From Toxonevra muliebris (Eukaryota; Arthropoda; Insecta; Diptera; Pallopteridae), in the NCBI GenBank assembly GCA_963691655.1, contig OY829326.1, forward strand, positions 99,633,340-99,697,339: DNA of 64,000 nucleotides. Reading direction: 5' to 3'. Shown piece after piece: positions 34,620 through 46,819 of this stretch; the stretch's first letter is position 1, and every line of letters begins with the position of its first letter. Below the pieces are notes generated by a model that had not been told where the DNA came from, ran no database searches, and saw nothing but the letters and a program-made list of their open reading frames with translations. A program made the position numbers and the translations under genes.

Positions 34620-35187
34620 GAGCTAATAAAATATGAAATTTTCAGCATATATACATAATAGAGGCAGACAAAAAAAAGTCTAAACTCGGGACCCGAAATA
34701 GTAATCCCCATGTATTTTGACGTGGTACATTTTTTTTTTATTGAAGTGCTTTTATTTGGGACTTAGTTTTTACATTGCAGAATTGTAGTATCAACGAATT
34801 TATTATTGCACTAAGAATAAGGAATAAGGAATGGGGTGAAATTGGAGGAAGAAAGAAATTCAGCATTATTAACCATTTTCAATATCAAGAGAGAGGAAGA
34901 GATAGAGTGTCAACAGGAAAGGAGCCATAGAGCATGCAAAGTTAAAAAGGAATACAAAATACACGTGCCCAGTCCATAGTTCGGTTTTGGGTGCTTGATA
35001 ATTACTCCAAGGATGACGCTAAATTCAACTGGGCATATATACGGAGATGTAAATGTGTGTATGAGTGTAGATTCACCATTATGCGGTTATGCACTTACGT
35101 TCTTCAATGACCACAAAACTCACACATTAACCAATATATACACATATACATACAAAATAAAAATGCGTATATACGTACACGTATGAC
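34620..35187. other. Non-coding spacer
   Basis: AT-rich, no recognisable features beyond short TATACA-type repeats near 35130-35170. Confidence 0.5.
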
Positions 35188-35189
35188 TA

Positions 35190-36046
35190 GGGTGAATTCA
35201 ATAAAAATTTATTTCTCTTATTTTTCTTATAATGTGCCAAAATGTTGAAGCTTAACTGGAAAAATTAAAGCAAAATCGAACAAATTATAGAGGTCGCTAC
35301 CAGCGATTTTTTATTAAAAAATCTCTTCAAATGAGAATTTTTCAAGGAACATCATGTAGTTTATGAATACTATGTTTATAAAAAAAACATTTGCTTATAA
35401 CAAAAAGAAGTCAGTTATCTGTTTTTTTGATTTTACCTCCAAATTATTGGAATATTGAAAAAAAAAAATTAATAAAAAAATGGCGGAGATATGAGCCGTC
35501 AAATAGTGGCATTTTTCGAAATATAAATTTGTTTTTTTTTTCTGAAAAATAATAGCAAAAAAGTGGCATAACGAAAATTTTTTTTTAATATTTTTAGTCA
35601 AAATGACAGAGGAAAAATATCCAATTTCACTAAAATTTTTAGTTTTAAAAATTATAAAAATGTGAAACACAATATATGTAGTATAAAATGGAACAAAATC
35701 GGTTGAGTAAATCAGGAAATATCTTGTCCACCAAAACAGAAAATACTGCATCAGCATACTCTGCTGCACTTACTTCAAATTGCTAGAACTCCGAAAATAA
35801 TTTGAGTTTTCATATGATTAAGTCCTTAAAGTATTCTTTAAAGCATAAACAATAACCATACCGAACATCTTTGTCATCAAATCTGTCAAAATCATGCGAC
35901 TTTCAATATTTAAATATTCTTCAGATTTTTCGTTCAAAAATATTATAATTTGTTAACTTTGCAAAATTTTTAAAGAAATTTCTTCTCCCAGTTGAATTAC
36001 AATATTTTGGGGCGTAAAGGGAAAATAAATTTTTTTTGAATCACCC
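35190..36046. mobile_element. TA-flanked MITE candidate (Tc1/mariner type)
   Basis: Ends GGGTGAATTCAATAAAAATT and AATTTTTTTTGAATCACCC are inverted copies, each bordered by TA (35188-35189 and 36047-36048). A TA duplication fits Tc1/mariner-type insertion. 857 bp, very AT-rich, no coding; the 124-codon minus ORF here is T-rich low complexity. Confidence 0.6.
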
Positions 36047-36125
36047 TAATGTATAAGGACAACACTGCAGGCGCATTGTATTTGAACGGTAAATGAGTAG
36101 GAAATCAAAATGCAGACGCAGACGT

Positions 36126-36141
36126 AGAGAGAGAGAGAGAA
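36126..36141. repeat. (GA)n microsatellite
   Basis: Short alternating GA run of about 7-8 units. Confidence 0.8.
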
Positions 36142-36869
36142 TTAGATTTTCGACAAAAAGCAATTTGTGGTTAAACAGAAATAAGCTAGAGGTTTCCACT
36201 TCTTCTTCTTCCTTATCTATTTCTACTCTGACTGTCTATATATCTATTCACTAGCTCCTACCTACGAGACTTTTGTTTGCTGATAAACCACATATATATA
36301 TATGTATGTGTAAAATTACTGCTACAGCTCCGTTCATACACACATGTAAAAGGGAATAAGTACATACAATCGCCCGTAAAGTAAGTAAAGCAACTAAAAT
36401 GCATTTAAATTTGTATGCAATAAAGAAAGGTGAAGTGAAATGAAGGTAGTACAAAGAGTGTTTCAATTGCTACAGCTTTGAGCTAAATATGGTATGTGCA
36501 ATACCAAACAAATACGTTCAATTGATTTAGTTGAAAAGGAACTAGTTATACGTATTAATGATTTAAGTCTCATTTGTAAAACTAGCTGCGTTAAAGATGA
36601 AAAATCTCTGAAGCAAATTATAAATATAACCTAATTTTTTTTATTTAATAGCAAGATAAGATTCTTTCTTTTCTTTTTGTTTTTACTCTAAAAATATTGC
36701 ATTTCAGATTTTTATAATAGTTTTTGACCTGTTTCCTACTTAATAAGTAATTACTACGTTTTCTGTTTTATTGGGATTAATTTCAGTTTTTGGCAAGCAA
36801 TTTTTTTTTCTTTTTTTTGAGTCTCTTTGATTTATAAATACTATGTAAGGATTTTTTGTTGTTGTTATT

Positions 36870-37640
36870 TATTGCCAAAATCTATGCGGATAATTTAGCA
36901 ATCGCTGTCACCGGAAAGTTTGGATCAATTATTACAGAGATGATGAAATTAACTATTCAATTGGTTCTAGGTTGGTGCATCACAGAAGACCTATCGACCA
37001 ACCTAAATGAAGTCATCCCTGTACACCTCAATAGAAGGTATAAATTGGGCCTCGGTCCCCTATTATTCCAGACATGGTTATTAATAATTCTGGAGAAGTC
37101 ATATACTTGGGTATTTTAATCGGCAAAAAACATCACTCACATAAATAATGCGCTCATGAAGGCAACTAAGGATTTTAAGGTCTTTGCAAGGACTTTGAAC
37201 AGGGGCTTCTCGCTTTGCACGATGTTAATTAAGCCAATTCTAGCTTAGGTCGCCAATCATACAAGACTCGACCATCACCAAACAAAGCAATCGTTAAGCA
37301 CTTGTCTGTCTCTCTATTGCATAATCTATGTAAATCTGTCTAACCCCTGGGATTTAGGCGAACCTACTAAAAATGGACACTGGTCATCTTATCATTCTCA
37401 ATAAAATTCCAAACACTATTCTATGTTGAATTGCATGATGAAAGGATATGTGTTTTGGCAGGAAACTCGATATTGTTCTTCCAACTGCAATGGACTATGC
37501 TTTAACTTCGGTCCCTTAGCTCTTTAATGATATACAGACGACTCATTACTGGTTACTGCTAGGGTACTGGGGTTTTTGAATCCAACTTTCAACTGCTAAG
37601 TGGATTCTTTAGGTATCCTTAAGAAGGAAGTTTCCCTGAA
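36870..37640 (+). pseudogene. Decayed RNase-H LINE pol remnant
   Basis: 36880-37060 reads IYADNLAIAVTGKF, LVLGWCITEDLSTNLNEVIP and NRRYKLGLGP, matching the YADD block (here YADN, a catalytic aspartate lost) and the region after it in I/R1-type LINE RTs. Then come LGILIGKKHHSH (about 37110) and TKDFKVFARTLNRGFSL. Near 37525 YTDDSLLVTARVLGF looks like the first RNase H motif (YTDGS...). Frames change repeatedly. Dead remnant. Confidence 0.7.
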
Positions 37641-38150
37641 ACTTAAAAAGAGTATTTTGACAGTCTCCACTGCTTTTCTACCTAGACCTACTCCACTGCT
37701 TTTCTCCGCCTCCTCTACTTGAAATTTAATGTTCTTAGATTGTTGGCATAAAAGACGGCCCATTGTGATACCCACTGTAACAAATGACTTGCTTCTTTTG
37801 CCGTTGCCACAACTGCATATAGCTTGCCATACCAGGAATTTTGTCTGCTTTTGGATTCTAAATTGAGAGGCTGAGAGGAAAAGTGGTATAACTTCTACAT
37901 TCAGAAAAAAGTGGAATAAGTTTACTTAAGAGCAAAAGTAAAACGAAATATGTTCAGAGCAAAAGTGAAACGAAATATGTTCAGAGCGAAAACGGAATAA
38001 AAAACTATGCTGTTCTTGCTCTGAAAGAATTGTTATATCATTTTTGTTCTTACTTTTTAGGCGTTTTATTTTCACTCTAAAACGTATTACTTATGCCATT
38101 CTTGCACTGACACACTAAATTATTTTTGTATGAAATTCGATTTTAATTTC
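37641..38150. other. Spacer with a 27-bp tandem repeat
   Basis: No gene. Holds the tandem repeat at 37929-38009. Confidence 0.5.
37929..38009. repeat. 27-bp tandem repeat, 2 copies plus a degenerate third
   Basis: AGAGCAAAAGTAAAACGAAA with ATATGTTC, twice with one difference (37929-37955 and 37956-37982), then a diverged third (37983-38009). Confidence 0.85.
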
Positions 38151-38154
38151 CGAG

Positions 38155-38553
38155 CCCTGCTTTGGAGTCTAAATTTTTTGCAGCATTCTTGTCTGGAACT
38201 TTTTGGACTTTTTATGTTTTCAAACCTGAATTGACTTTAGCTTTTCGCAGCAAATAGTCAGAGTACTGGGCTAACCGGGCAGCTTTTCTACCAGATGTGT
38301 TTGGAGATCTTTTCAATATGCTTTCTATTTTCTTGGCTTTCCCAATATCATGTGGTCTTTGTTTTCTTCCCGAACTAAGTTTCCTATCGATGGTCAAATT
38401 CTCCTGAAACTGTTTAATAACAATGGAAACAGTTTGACGGCAGACCTTCAATTCTTTGGCCAATTTTTTGTAGGACCAATTTGGATTTTTTTGAAAATTT
38501 TTATTAATTTTAAGATGTATTTCTTTTTCTTCACTCATTTTGATCAAACTCAC
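38155..38553 (-). pseudogene. Tc1/mariner-type transposase, N-terminal DNA-binding part
   Basis: The frame starts MSLIKMSEEKEIHLKINKNF. SYKKLAKELKVCRQTVSIVI is a helix-turn-helix at about residues 27-46, followed by a basic linker (SSGRKQRPHDIGKAKK) and KRSPNTSGRKAARLAQYSDY with LLRKAKVNSGLKT (second HTH-like half, about residues 82-113). After a TAA the same frame continues KVQKVPDKNAAKNLDSKA to about 38155. The paired HTH with a GRKQRPH linker is the layout of Tc1/mariner transposases. The catalytic D/E domain is absent, so it is truncated and inactive. Confidence 0.75.
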
Positions 38554-39061
38554 AATAAATCAACATGTTTGTCATTAAAAATAACAACTGACATATTTTT
38601 CAAAGATAACTCGATCAAAGAAATTTTTAAATTTTACACCCAAAAAAAATTATTAGGTAAAACGTGTGTTAATATTTTTCCAATCTCACTTCTTGTATTC
38701 AATTTTCCTTTTTTTGTTATGGGCTATAAAATATGTACGCACTATTTAGACCTAGATAGCCCTAATTTGCAAAAAATGAATGTTGTTTCAAATTTGATTT
38801 AAGCCCACAATGCTGTATAATGTTGAATACAACAAGTTACCTAGTTTGTTTGCATGTTTCCAGAATCTTAATCTGATCTTCACCAAATTGCATACGCATA
38901 TGTGGTGGTCTTTGGAGGATATGACATGCTAAATATTTGGGCAAGTGAACGTGGCATCTCTTATATCTATCTGTATGTCTCCGCAATTATTCAGTACAGT
39001 ACTGAGATTTGATACAAGAATGTTGGTTGATAATGTCAAATATTGTTCAATGGATTATACT

Positions 39062-40309
39062 TAGTGTGGATTCGATACCCGCATAGTATCGATATTTTTA
39101 CTCATTACTTGTATCGAATAGAAGAATCGATGCCACCGAAAATATCGGAAAAAAGTATCGAATATGTATTTGTATCGAATACTCGTGTAAAGAGACAAAT
39201 TACATTTTTTAACACGAAATTTGCGTCCGGCGCACTATGCATCATTTCTTCGATGGCGTACTCAGTTTGTCGCCTATATGCCATTTTTTGAGATATTACC
39301 AGTTGAAGCAAGCGAATTATTAGACATTATGCACGAGGTGCTTGACGCAAAATAAAACCTCCATTATGTTGAGTAGTGCTAACAGATTTAAATCGTTAGA
39401 AATTTTATAATATCAGGAAAACTAATCAACAGATTATAGCTTGTTGAAAATATTTCAGTTTTATGAATGTAATGAACTTTTTCTATAAAATGTTATCTAA
39501 AAGTATCGAGTATCCGATACTGACCATTTTTTTCGATACCAACACGGAAAGAAAAAATTCGTTTCTCAGAATCGAAATTTTCACTAAACGAACTTCATGG
39601 AATGTTTTTATGATGAACGAACATTTATTTATCATAAACGACTGTATTCGTTTGCCATGAACGAAGATTTATTCATCATAAACGGTTCAATTCTTTCACA
39701 ATAACCTAAAAACATTTTCTACAAACGTTTCTATTCGGTTGCCATGAATTATATATATATTTATTACTTATAAATCACACATTTTTATTTGTTTTTTATA
39801 AACACCACGCACTTTTTTATAGACAAAAAGAAATATGATGAAATAATTTCAATGCACAATTAAATATCATCAATAATTCGTTGACAAATGATACTTTCCG
39901 TTATGTTGTGTTGATTTGTTGTTGTGTGGAGTCGACGAGAGCGAGATGAGAGAAAACGAAAATAAAAAGAGAAGAGAGTTGTGGACTTTCGTTTAGCAGA
40001 AACGTTTTTTCCATTTGCCAGAAAAGAAAATTGCCTTAATTTTATTGTGAACGAATTTTCATAAAATTGTTAATCTTTTGCAGAAAATGGTTTTGGTTTC
40101 TGCAAACACGGCAACGCTCCTCGGAAACGCTCCTCGGAAACGTTTTTCTTCAGCGTAAAGTAATATATTCTCCACAAACGGGCGATAAAATTTTTTTTTC
40201 TTCGCGTGAAGTAAAACACTTATGGTATTGTATCGAGTAAAAAAAGTAATTGAATCGAATGAAAAGTATCGATTATTTATTCTTACTTACTTGTATCGAA
40301 TCATCACTA
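39062..40309. mobile_element. hAT-like element with perfect 8-bp duplication (1248 bp)
   Basis: Ends TAGTGTGGATTCGATAC and GTATCGAATCATCACTA are inverted repeats (TAGTG fits Y-A-R-N-G). Flanks are identical 8-bp ATTATACT (39054-39061 and 40310-40317). At least ten TATCGA/TCGATA motifs cluster inside both ends (39070-39190, 39500-39535, 40230-40305), like subterminal binding sites. The short minus ORF at 39105-39311 is not recognisably a transposase. The middle (about 39541-40222) looks like a second element. Confidence 0.88.
39541..40222. mobile_element. Probable element nested in the hAT-like element
   Basis: This segment lacks the TATCGA repeats of its surroundings and has its own repeats: AACGAAC...TTATTTATCATAAACG at 39614-39644 repeated as AACGAAG...TTATTCATCATAAACG at 39659-39690, and AACGCTCCTCGGA twice at 40112-40140. 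The two ends (ACGGAAAGAAAAAA and TTTTTTTCTTCGCGT) are loosely inverted. Boundaries are approximate. Confidence 0.4.
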
Positions 40310-40317
40310 ATTATACT

Positions 40318-41260
40318 ATAAAATAATGTATTCCCCGCTTATAAGCATCCGGCTTCATGCATTTTCAAATTTGCTTATATGCAAGACCCCGCACCCAGAG
40401 TGATTATATATTTAACCTTTGTTTAATATTTTAATTTAAAGACGTGTTTTTTATATTAAATCAGTTATTCTGGAATGTTTATCGTGTTCAAGTTGAAATA
40501 GTATTGTTCGATATCTTCAATTTCTTTCACAAATTTATTTTTAGGTATTAGCGCTTTGCGGAAAATACTAATGAAGTCAAAAACTTCGCCTATTGAGATG
40601 CTCATTTCGGAGACATTTTCAGATCATTCGACACCTCACAAAACTCTTTTGTACGAGTGCTTATGTAAAAACTTTTTTTTGAACATTGAAAGATGGGTTC
40701 ATAACTTCAGTGCTTAGTGGGGAATGTTTATAAGCGGGATGTATATAGCGAAATAAATTATGTACATTTTAAAGTGAAAAAGTAAATTGCACGAATCCAG
40801 TGTCGGACCCACACGCGTAAGCGATCGGTTAATGTGCACACTAAAATACAAACAAGGTTTCGGTTTTTGCTTGCATCCTCAGTGCAGCTGTTTAAGCAAG
40901 AGGTGCACACACACCAACTTGCATTTTGTCACATGTATTTTCTTTCGCAATTTTAAATTTTTCCCATACCGCGAGCTAAGATGTTTACACATCCAAAAAA
41001 AAAAAAAGAAAAGATCATATAAAATAAAACTTTATATACTTTACACTTTTTCTCCAACCAGAGTAAAATTTTGACACTTTGCGTGATTTATGTCATTCTT
41101 TGGTTACACAAACGTGCGAGCATACAAACGCACACATATACAGAGAAAAACGAGTTGTAAAAAAGTACAGTAACACACACACACACATCCAAGCTGAGTG
41201 AAACAAAAGTAAACTTAAGAGTTGGGAACAAAAGCCAAGTAATGATGCTGAAGCATAAGC
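40318..41260. other. Non-coding spacer
   Basis: AT-rich; an (AC)7 run at about 41174-41187. No gene. Confidence 0.5.
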
Positions 41261-41289
41261 AATGAATTGCAAAATCAGCACAAAAGCCG

Positions 41290-41462
41290 CCTTCAGGACA
41301 ATGAACGACGACGGCAACAGCGACAGCGACGACAACGAGAACGAAAAAATACAAAATTCAACACTTTTTTGTATAGCAGCAGCTTTAGTAGCAACAGCAA
41401 GAGAAGTGGTAGTAGTACACCAGCAGCAGCAACAACAACAACAACAGAAGCAGCAACAAACT
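41290..41462. repeat. CAG/CAA and GAC-type trinucleotide tract
   Basis: Runs of CGACGG/CAGCGAC (41305-41345) and CAGCAGCAACAA (41420-41460). In frame it encodes poly-glutamine within a 113-codon frame (41262-41603). Such tracts are common in fly introns and leaders, so I annotate the repeat and not a protein. Confidence 0.7.
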
Positions 41463-41993
41463 TTTGCTGATACACAAAAAAGGCCACTCTCGTATGCAAT
41501 TCAATGCGATGCGAGGGACAGCAGCAAAACGACGAGAACCGTGTGTCCTTTCAAGAAAAGTAAAGCGCCAAAATACCACCGGAAGCGAACAAAAGTTAAA
41601 TGATGCATTTTTTACTGTAAAATAAAGACTTTTTACTTTTTTTTTTTTACTAGTTGTTGCTCTGTGCACAGTAAAGCAAAATTGTAAATAAAATTAGCGA
41701 AATCTTTAGTTATAAAATGGCAGGTGGAAAAATATTTTTAAGAAATTTAAGATGAGAAGTAAGTTATTATTAACTTTTATTAATTAGAAGATAAGAGCAG
41801 CTTCCTGCGACTTTATTTTTAAAAGTCTTAATATAAATCAAGGGGCAGCCAAACTATAGCAATTTTATTATTTAATTTGCACGCTAATGCTCTCTAGTAT
41901 TGAGTAATGGAAATCTTTAATGGTTCAAGTTCTTTGCAATGGGAATAGAAGGTATTTCAATGTGCAAAAAGAAAATCATGTTGAATCGAATTT

Positions 41994-42386
41994 CTAACGA
42001 TTTATTAATTTTCTAACATGTTCGTACGGCTTCAAAAGAGCGCCCGTTTTTCCAGGTGCTGTACAAATTTTTTGGAATTTAGTATCAAAACGTAAGTTAG
42101 GACTAAAAAGAAACAATTCTTCATCGTTCCTATACCTTTTTAGAACTCTCACTGTATAACAACGAATGCCATACGGCAATGAGGACCGAATCTTTTCTAT
42201 GCCGATGACGGTAAGATCCATCATCAGTACGGTCAAAAAGGTAGTACGATGGTAAAAACAATCACATGCAGCTAACATTCTTGGTTGGTGGTAAGTTTTT
42301 TTTTTTTTAATTAGCTTATAAGTAGAACTTAGTCTTTTCACCAAGAGCGTGTTCGGCTTAATTGTACGATCAAGTTTAAATATCAA
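41994..42386 (-). other. Unrecognised 130-codon open frame
   Basis: Reads MIFKLDRTIKPNTLLVKRLS at the start; the later half (SSLPYGIRCYTVRVLKRY, LFLFSPNLRFDTKF, GKTGALLKPYEHVRKL) has balanced, protein-like composition, and a second Met (MLAACDCFYHRTT) follows an A-rich run. I know no family for it. It sits 30-450 bp from a Tc1-like remnant in the opposite orientation, so it may be transposon-derived. No promoter or second exon was identified. Confidence 0.25.
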
Positions 42387-42419
42387 GTTTGGACTTTTAT
42401 TGTGTATGCAAAACGACTT

Positions 42420-43010
42420 TAAGCTATCATTATTTGCTCACGTCCAAAGAAATCTAAAATGTCCTAGGGAGGTGCTGCAAGTACCTTAAACAGTCCAAAA
42501 CGATCATAAAGAAATGGAACCACCTTTTTTTAAGACACCAGAATGTTTGCGACTTACCAAATCATTGTGCTTCTAGAGCAACATCAAAGCAGTAGGATTC
42601 GGTGATTGCATGAATTTTTGAAGCCAATTTTACCATTACACTTGAAGCAGTCCAACAAAAACTGGCGCTGAAGTTGTTTAAAAGAATTCCAAATTGAATT
42701 CTGAGCTACCATAATCAAACTCCACTGATAGCAAAACAAACAAACAAATGGCAGGAGTGGGCTGTCGAGCATATGGATAATGATTGGAGCGATGTGGTCT
42801 TTACAGACGAATCTTTTTCATGAACAGCAGATACCATAAAATGTGCATTGTCCAGTAAAGGTAGTAAGATGGTTCTGAGATTAGTTAAGCATCCAGGAAA
42901 AGCTCAGAGTTTCGACAGGATAATCATGTTTACGAGAAATTTGGATATCCAGCACATAATACATTTATACCAGCATAGAATCTTATCTTCTGCCTATAAC
43001 TGGTTTGGGA
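42420..43010 (+). pseudogene. Decayed Tc1-like transposase
   Basis: Pieces on the plus strand: a TVQTIIKKWNH-like helix near 42495, CASRATSKQ then DSVIA around 42570-42605 (the basic linker of the DNA-binding domain), ANFTITLEAVQQKLALKLF (42620-42680), and WQEWAVEHMDNDWSDVVFTD followed by ESF (42750-42815), which holds the first catalytic aspartate (TDES) of Tc1-type transposases. The sequence then fades. Several stops and shifts; inactive. Confidence 0.7.
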
Positions 43011-44530
43011 AAAGAAATCGAAATTGAGTGATTTAAGAGGGAAGGATCTTAAACATCAAAGTCACTTGTGCAGTAAGTGAAAAGAGAAAAATTGGATAAG
43101 AATTTTTCACCCCGCCTCTCAATCTTCAGATGCTAACCACAATGAAAATTTTTGAGCAATTATTAAGCTTAAGATGAGCAAAAAAATGCTAAGAGCATTG
43201 TTCAATTCAAACGACAGCTTAAGTCAAAATGGCGGTGTTTGTCGCAATCGTACGCAGAAAATCGAGAGATAATATGACCTCGCGTTACCACGAAATTACT
43301 CAAAATTTTGGTAACAAAGAAATGTTTAAAAATAATGTGGAATTTTTTTGTTTGATTGGCGCATTTTTTGAAAGATTTAGGCTGTACACGCTCTTGTTAA
43401 AAAGACTGTAAGTAAGTCAACTTTATTTCTTGTGCTTCCTCGCGATAAATTTTGAAGTCTCAATTTGATTAAATTCTCTAAATCAGTAAACAAAATTTTT
43501 GGAAAGGATTTCAATATTTCCTTTATATAAAAAGTGCCCCCAAGCGACGAATTTTCAGTCAGTCGTACCACAACTTTAACTCAGTTATGATATAAATTTT
43601 ATTCAATTAAATCCTAGCACAACAAAAGCATTAAAATCCTCAACTTTTTATAAAAATTCTTCATTTCTTCCAATAGTAGGTGGGCGTAGATGTTATCACA
43701 TGTTCATGGTTTTTGCGAGATTTGTTTTACTTATCAGCTAACTACCAATTTTTGGAACTGTCTCTGAATTTAAGAGATTTGTGCACCAAATTCGATTGAG
43801 ATTGCTTAAGTTTTGGTCGAGTTATCGCGAATAGGTCAAACAGACATAACTAAGTCAACTCGGCTCTTCACTAAGATCATGCAATACAACCGTAAATTTG
43901 AAGTGGCGGGTGAATTCAAAGTCACTGATTCCGACCCTATACAGCAGTTTTATCTATCATTATCTTTTAGTCCCACTATAAAAAACTCTCAATAAAAAAT
44001 TTTAGTACATGGCTAATATAAAAATGTTGAAGGTAGCACAAAAATGCTATTGATTTGGTTTGTTGACTATGTTCATTTAGACGCCCAAAATACTTTCGCA
44101 TTAAAAATTAGTCGGGAGAACTGAAGGTCAGAACTAAATCTGCCATATTTTCTTGTTCCGAGTTAACCATTAACAAAATAGTAAATAATATTCAAAGACA
44201 ATTTTCCCTATTTGGAAAGCATTTTGGATCACTGAAGGTCAAAATCTCCCAAGCCCAAGAAATTGTGTACTCAAAAAAGTATAAAGCAGAAGTCGAACAA
44301 TTTCAAATTATAGCGGTGGCAAACAGCCATAACTCTAATTGGAGTTTTCAGAATAGTGGCGAAGTTATAGCCGTTGTTGCAATCATCGCCATTTGGCAGT
44401 TGCGAGAACTGATCTCTCATCATATTTCGGATACCTGACACCAGATTTCCATTTTCGTGTTTGCAAAAAGAGATCCCGCTCTTTAATCCATTAATCAGGT
44501 ATTTTATATTTTTCGAAGAATCTTTAGACC
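43011..44530. other. Non-coding spacer
   Basis: AT-rich with no convincing gene or repeat structure; the frames are short and unrelated to anything I recognise. Confidence 0.45.
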
Positions 44531-44539
44531 TCAGTCCTG

Positions 44540-44760
44540 TCAAACAGATGAGCTGGCTAAAAAAGGAATACGAAATATTGCAATTAAGTCAGAGCTTAGT
44601 CATTTATGTAAGTTTTGTAATGAAGAAGAAGATTAATCGGAACCTATTTAAACACATTGCGAAGCACTAATTCACAAAGGAAAGAAAAATCTGGGTATAT
44701 ACGAAATATACAGTACTGGGCTAGTATTCATGGACCCTGCTGTAATACTCACATTTTTGC
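44540..44760 (+). pseudogene. 3' fragment of an RNase-H LINE
   Basis: DELAKKGIRNIAIKSE (from about 44547) is the end of a LINE RNase H (xADELAKxG). A shifted frame reads HLCKFCNEEED (about 44600-44632) and HCEALIHKGKKNLG (44660-44700), the C-terminal Cys/His finger. The fragment ends near 44750 (MDPAVIL). Confidence 0.6.
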
Positions 44761-45379
44761 AGAAGATGGCGCTAAATGAAATCCTCAGACGGACTAGACT
44801 ATACAGAGAAGAAGGACGTACAGCAGATTTTATAGCTCACGGTACAGTAAAAAAGTTAGTTTTAATTTTAATATGATTTTCTTTACATATTGCTTGTAAG
44901 AAAGTCGGAACCCTGAATATAAAGCCAAACCTATATTTTTTTTTTTTAAATAACAAAGTTCTGAATGTGGATTCTCATAGAATTCTGAAAAAATAATAAG
45001 GATAACAGCGTTTTAAGAGTTGACATTTAACTTTTGTTCTACGTGGGTCTAATGTTTGCCCAATTTAAGTATAACAAATATTTAAAATTGTTTGTATTCG
45101 GCAATTTATAGCAGAACTGGCTGGGGTTTGACCAACTTCTGACAAAAAAGTTTGGGTAATACAAAAATTCCAACAACAAAAACCTTTTTTTTTAAAAACA
45201 TGCCATATGATTTAATCTAATTATTGCACTAATCATTCACATCATTTACATGGATTGTTCAGTTATTCAGTAGTGTCAAATGCCTTCTCAGCTAATTCAA
45301 TCCTCTTAACATGCAAACCTTCATCGCCTTTCTTGCTACGGCTTCCCAATAAGCACAAACATATCGCTTCTACAATCTA

Positions 45380-45980
45380 ACCGTCCACTTTTCTAATCAC
45401 CCCTCCCGTTTTTCTTGTAACATGGTTTTATCAGCCAATATCTTTATACTAATTCTCAATACTCTACTGTAAATGTTTGCAGAGATACAGCGAAAAATTA
45501 ATTAGAGTTGTATGGGAGGTGCCACACCCACTTGTTCAAAATCAACCAAGTTCTGCCCAACCACTACCACTAACATCCCACTTTCACTTTAACAGTTTTT
45601 ATTGTTTTACTAAGGTTTCCAAGTTTCGTCGTTTCAATAACTCATTGGTATGGCAATTGAAACTCCCACTTAACCACTCCAATCTATATTCTTCCCTCAG
45701 AATGCCATTCACAAATAATGTTTCCATACTAAATCTTAGAGCCGTACCCCAAATGATTCCTGAGATATTCCGTAATTAAATTTCAGGTTATATGGTAGGT
45801 GCCATGCACCCTTTCCAACCCCGCCACCTTTTTTCTAATCTCAAAACTGTAAAGTAAATTGTTGTGAAGATATACCCATAAAAGCATTTGAGTTTTATGG
45901 GAGGTACCACGCCCAATTGCCTTAACTTTTTGAACTGAAACTTCTTTAGCGAGAGTAAATCGAAAATTTTGCAACGGAAG
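45380..45980. repeat. Dispersed tandem repeat, block 2
   Basis: Units marked by GTATGGGAGGTGCCACACCC (about 45509), GGTTATATGGTAGGTGCCAT (about 45785) and TTATGGGAGGTACCACGCCC (about 45895), each preceded by CTCTACTGTAAA / AAAACTGTAAAG text about 50-60 bp upstream. Same family as 25540-26000. Non-coding. Confidence 0.6.
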
Positions 45981-46027
45981 TCATATGGGGATCGGCTACA
46001 TGCTATCATGCTGAGAGGCGATTTCAC

Positions 46028-46815
46028 GCAGTTTTATCTCATGTGTTTTGGTGAGAGAGCTCGATTCCACATAGCTGATTTCCTCACATATGTTATATGG
46101 TTATATGACGCATTCTTTTACTAATCGAACACTTTTATTGGTCAACATTTTTGATTTGCTATCAATATTTTTGAAAATATATAGGGGTAAAGTTTAAGTG
46201 ATTCGCCGATTATAGCCTTTTTCAAATCGTGACAACTTCACTTCTGTTCATCGCATCGAGTGAAATGAACAATCTTTTTAAAGGTATATTTTATATATTT
46301 TACAAATATAATACACAAGTGTATTAATATTTGTAAAAATTCTTACAGAATAGAATAGGAAGAATTAGCATCGCGACGAGTAACGTGGCATTGCGCGAAT
46401 TCAGAAAACGTTCAATGCGACGCATCACTAAGTTGCGGAGGCTAAGAAGTAAATACAATAAAAATATAACATTCGGCTCTTATTAATTCACTAAAGTCTG
46501 CGTTACATAAAAAACTTTCCGTTGTAGTGGTTATAAAATATCGTTCAGAATAGACTGATTCAAATAATCTTTACATATTCAACGACAGAAAAAAAGCTTC
46601 AGAAAATAGAATGAGGTTGAGAGCAAAAGCTTCAAACACAGCGGTCTCGTGAAAACTCGCGTTTTTCTTGCACTAACACGAAACCAGTAACAGACGAAGT
46701 TATACAGTTATTATTCGGCTGCAGTTCGACTTATAGCAGTTTAATCCCATTTGCTTTAGTGAGAGAGCCGAAATCTCTGATTGATTGCATATAACTGAAC
46801 TTTCTTCCTATGTGT
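46028..46815. repeat. Direct repeats about 710 bp apart
   Basis: CAGTTTTATCTCATGTGTTTTGGTGAGAGAG-like text at 46029-46110 recurs as CAGTTTAATCCCATTTGCTTTAGTGAGAGAG-like text at 46737-46815, both followed by GATT and ATATGTTA/CATATAAC sequence. Cause unknown; possibly two copies of one short element. Confidence 0.4.
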
Positions 46816-46819
46816 AACA

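Noticed and set aside
39105..39311. 68-codon minus frame inside the hAT-like element as a transposase remnant
   Set aside because: No hAT dimerisation or zinc-finger wording recognised; too short to support.
41262..41603. 113-codon frame with poly-glutamine
   Set aside because: Driven by CAG/CAA repeats; two other frames are also open there, and no conserved domain is visible.
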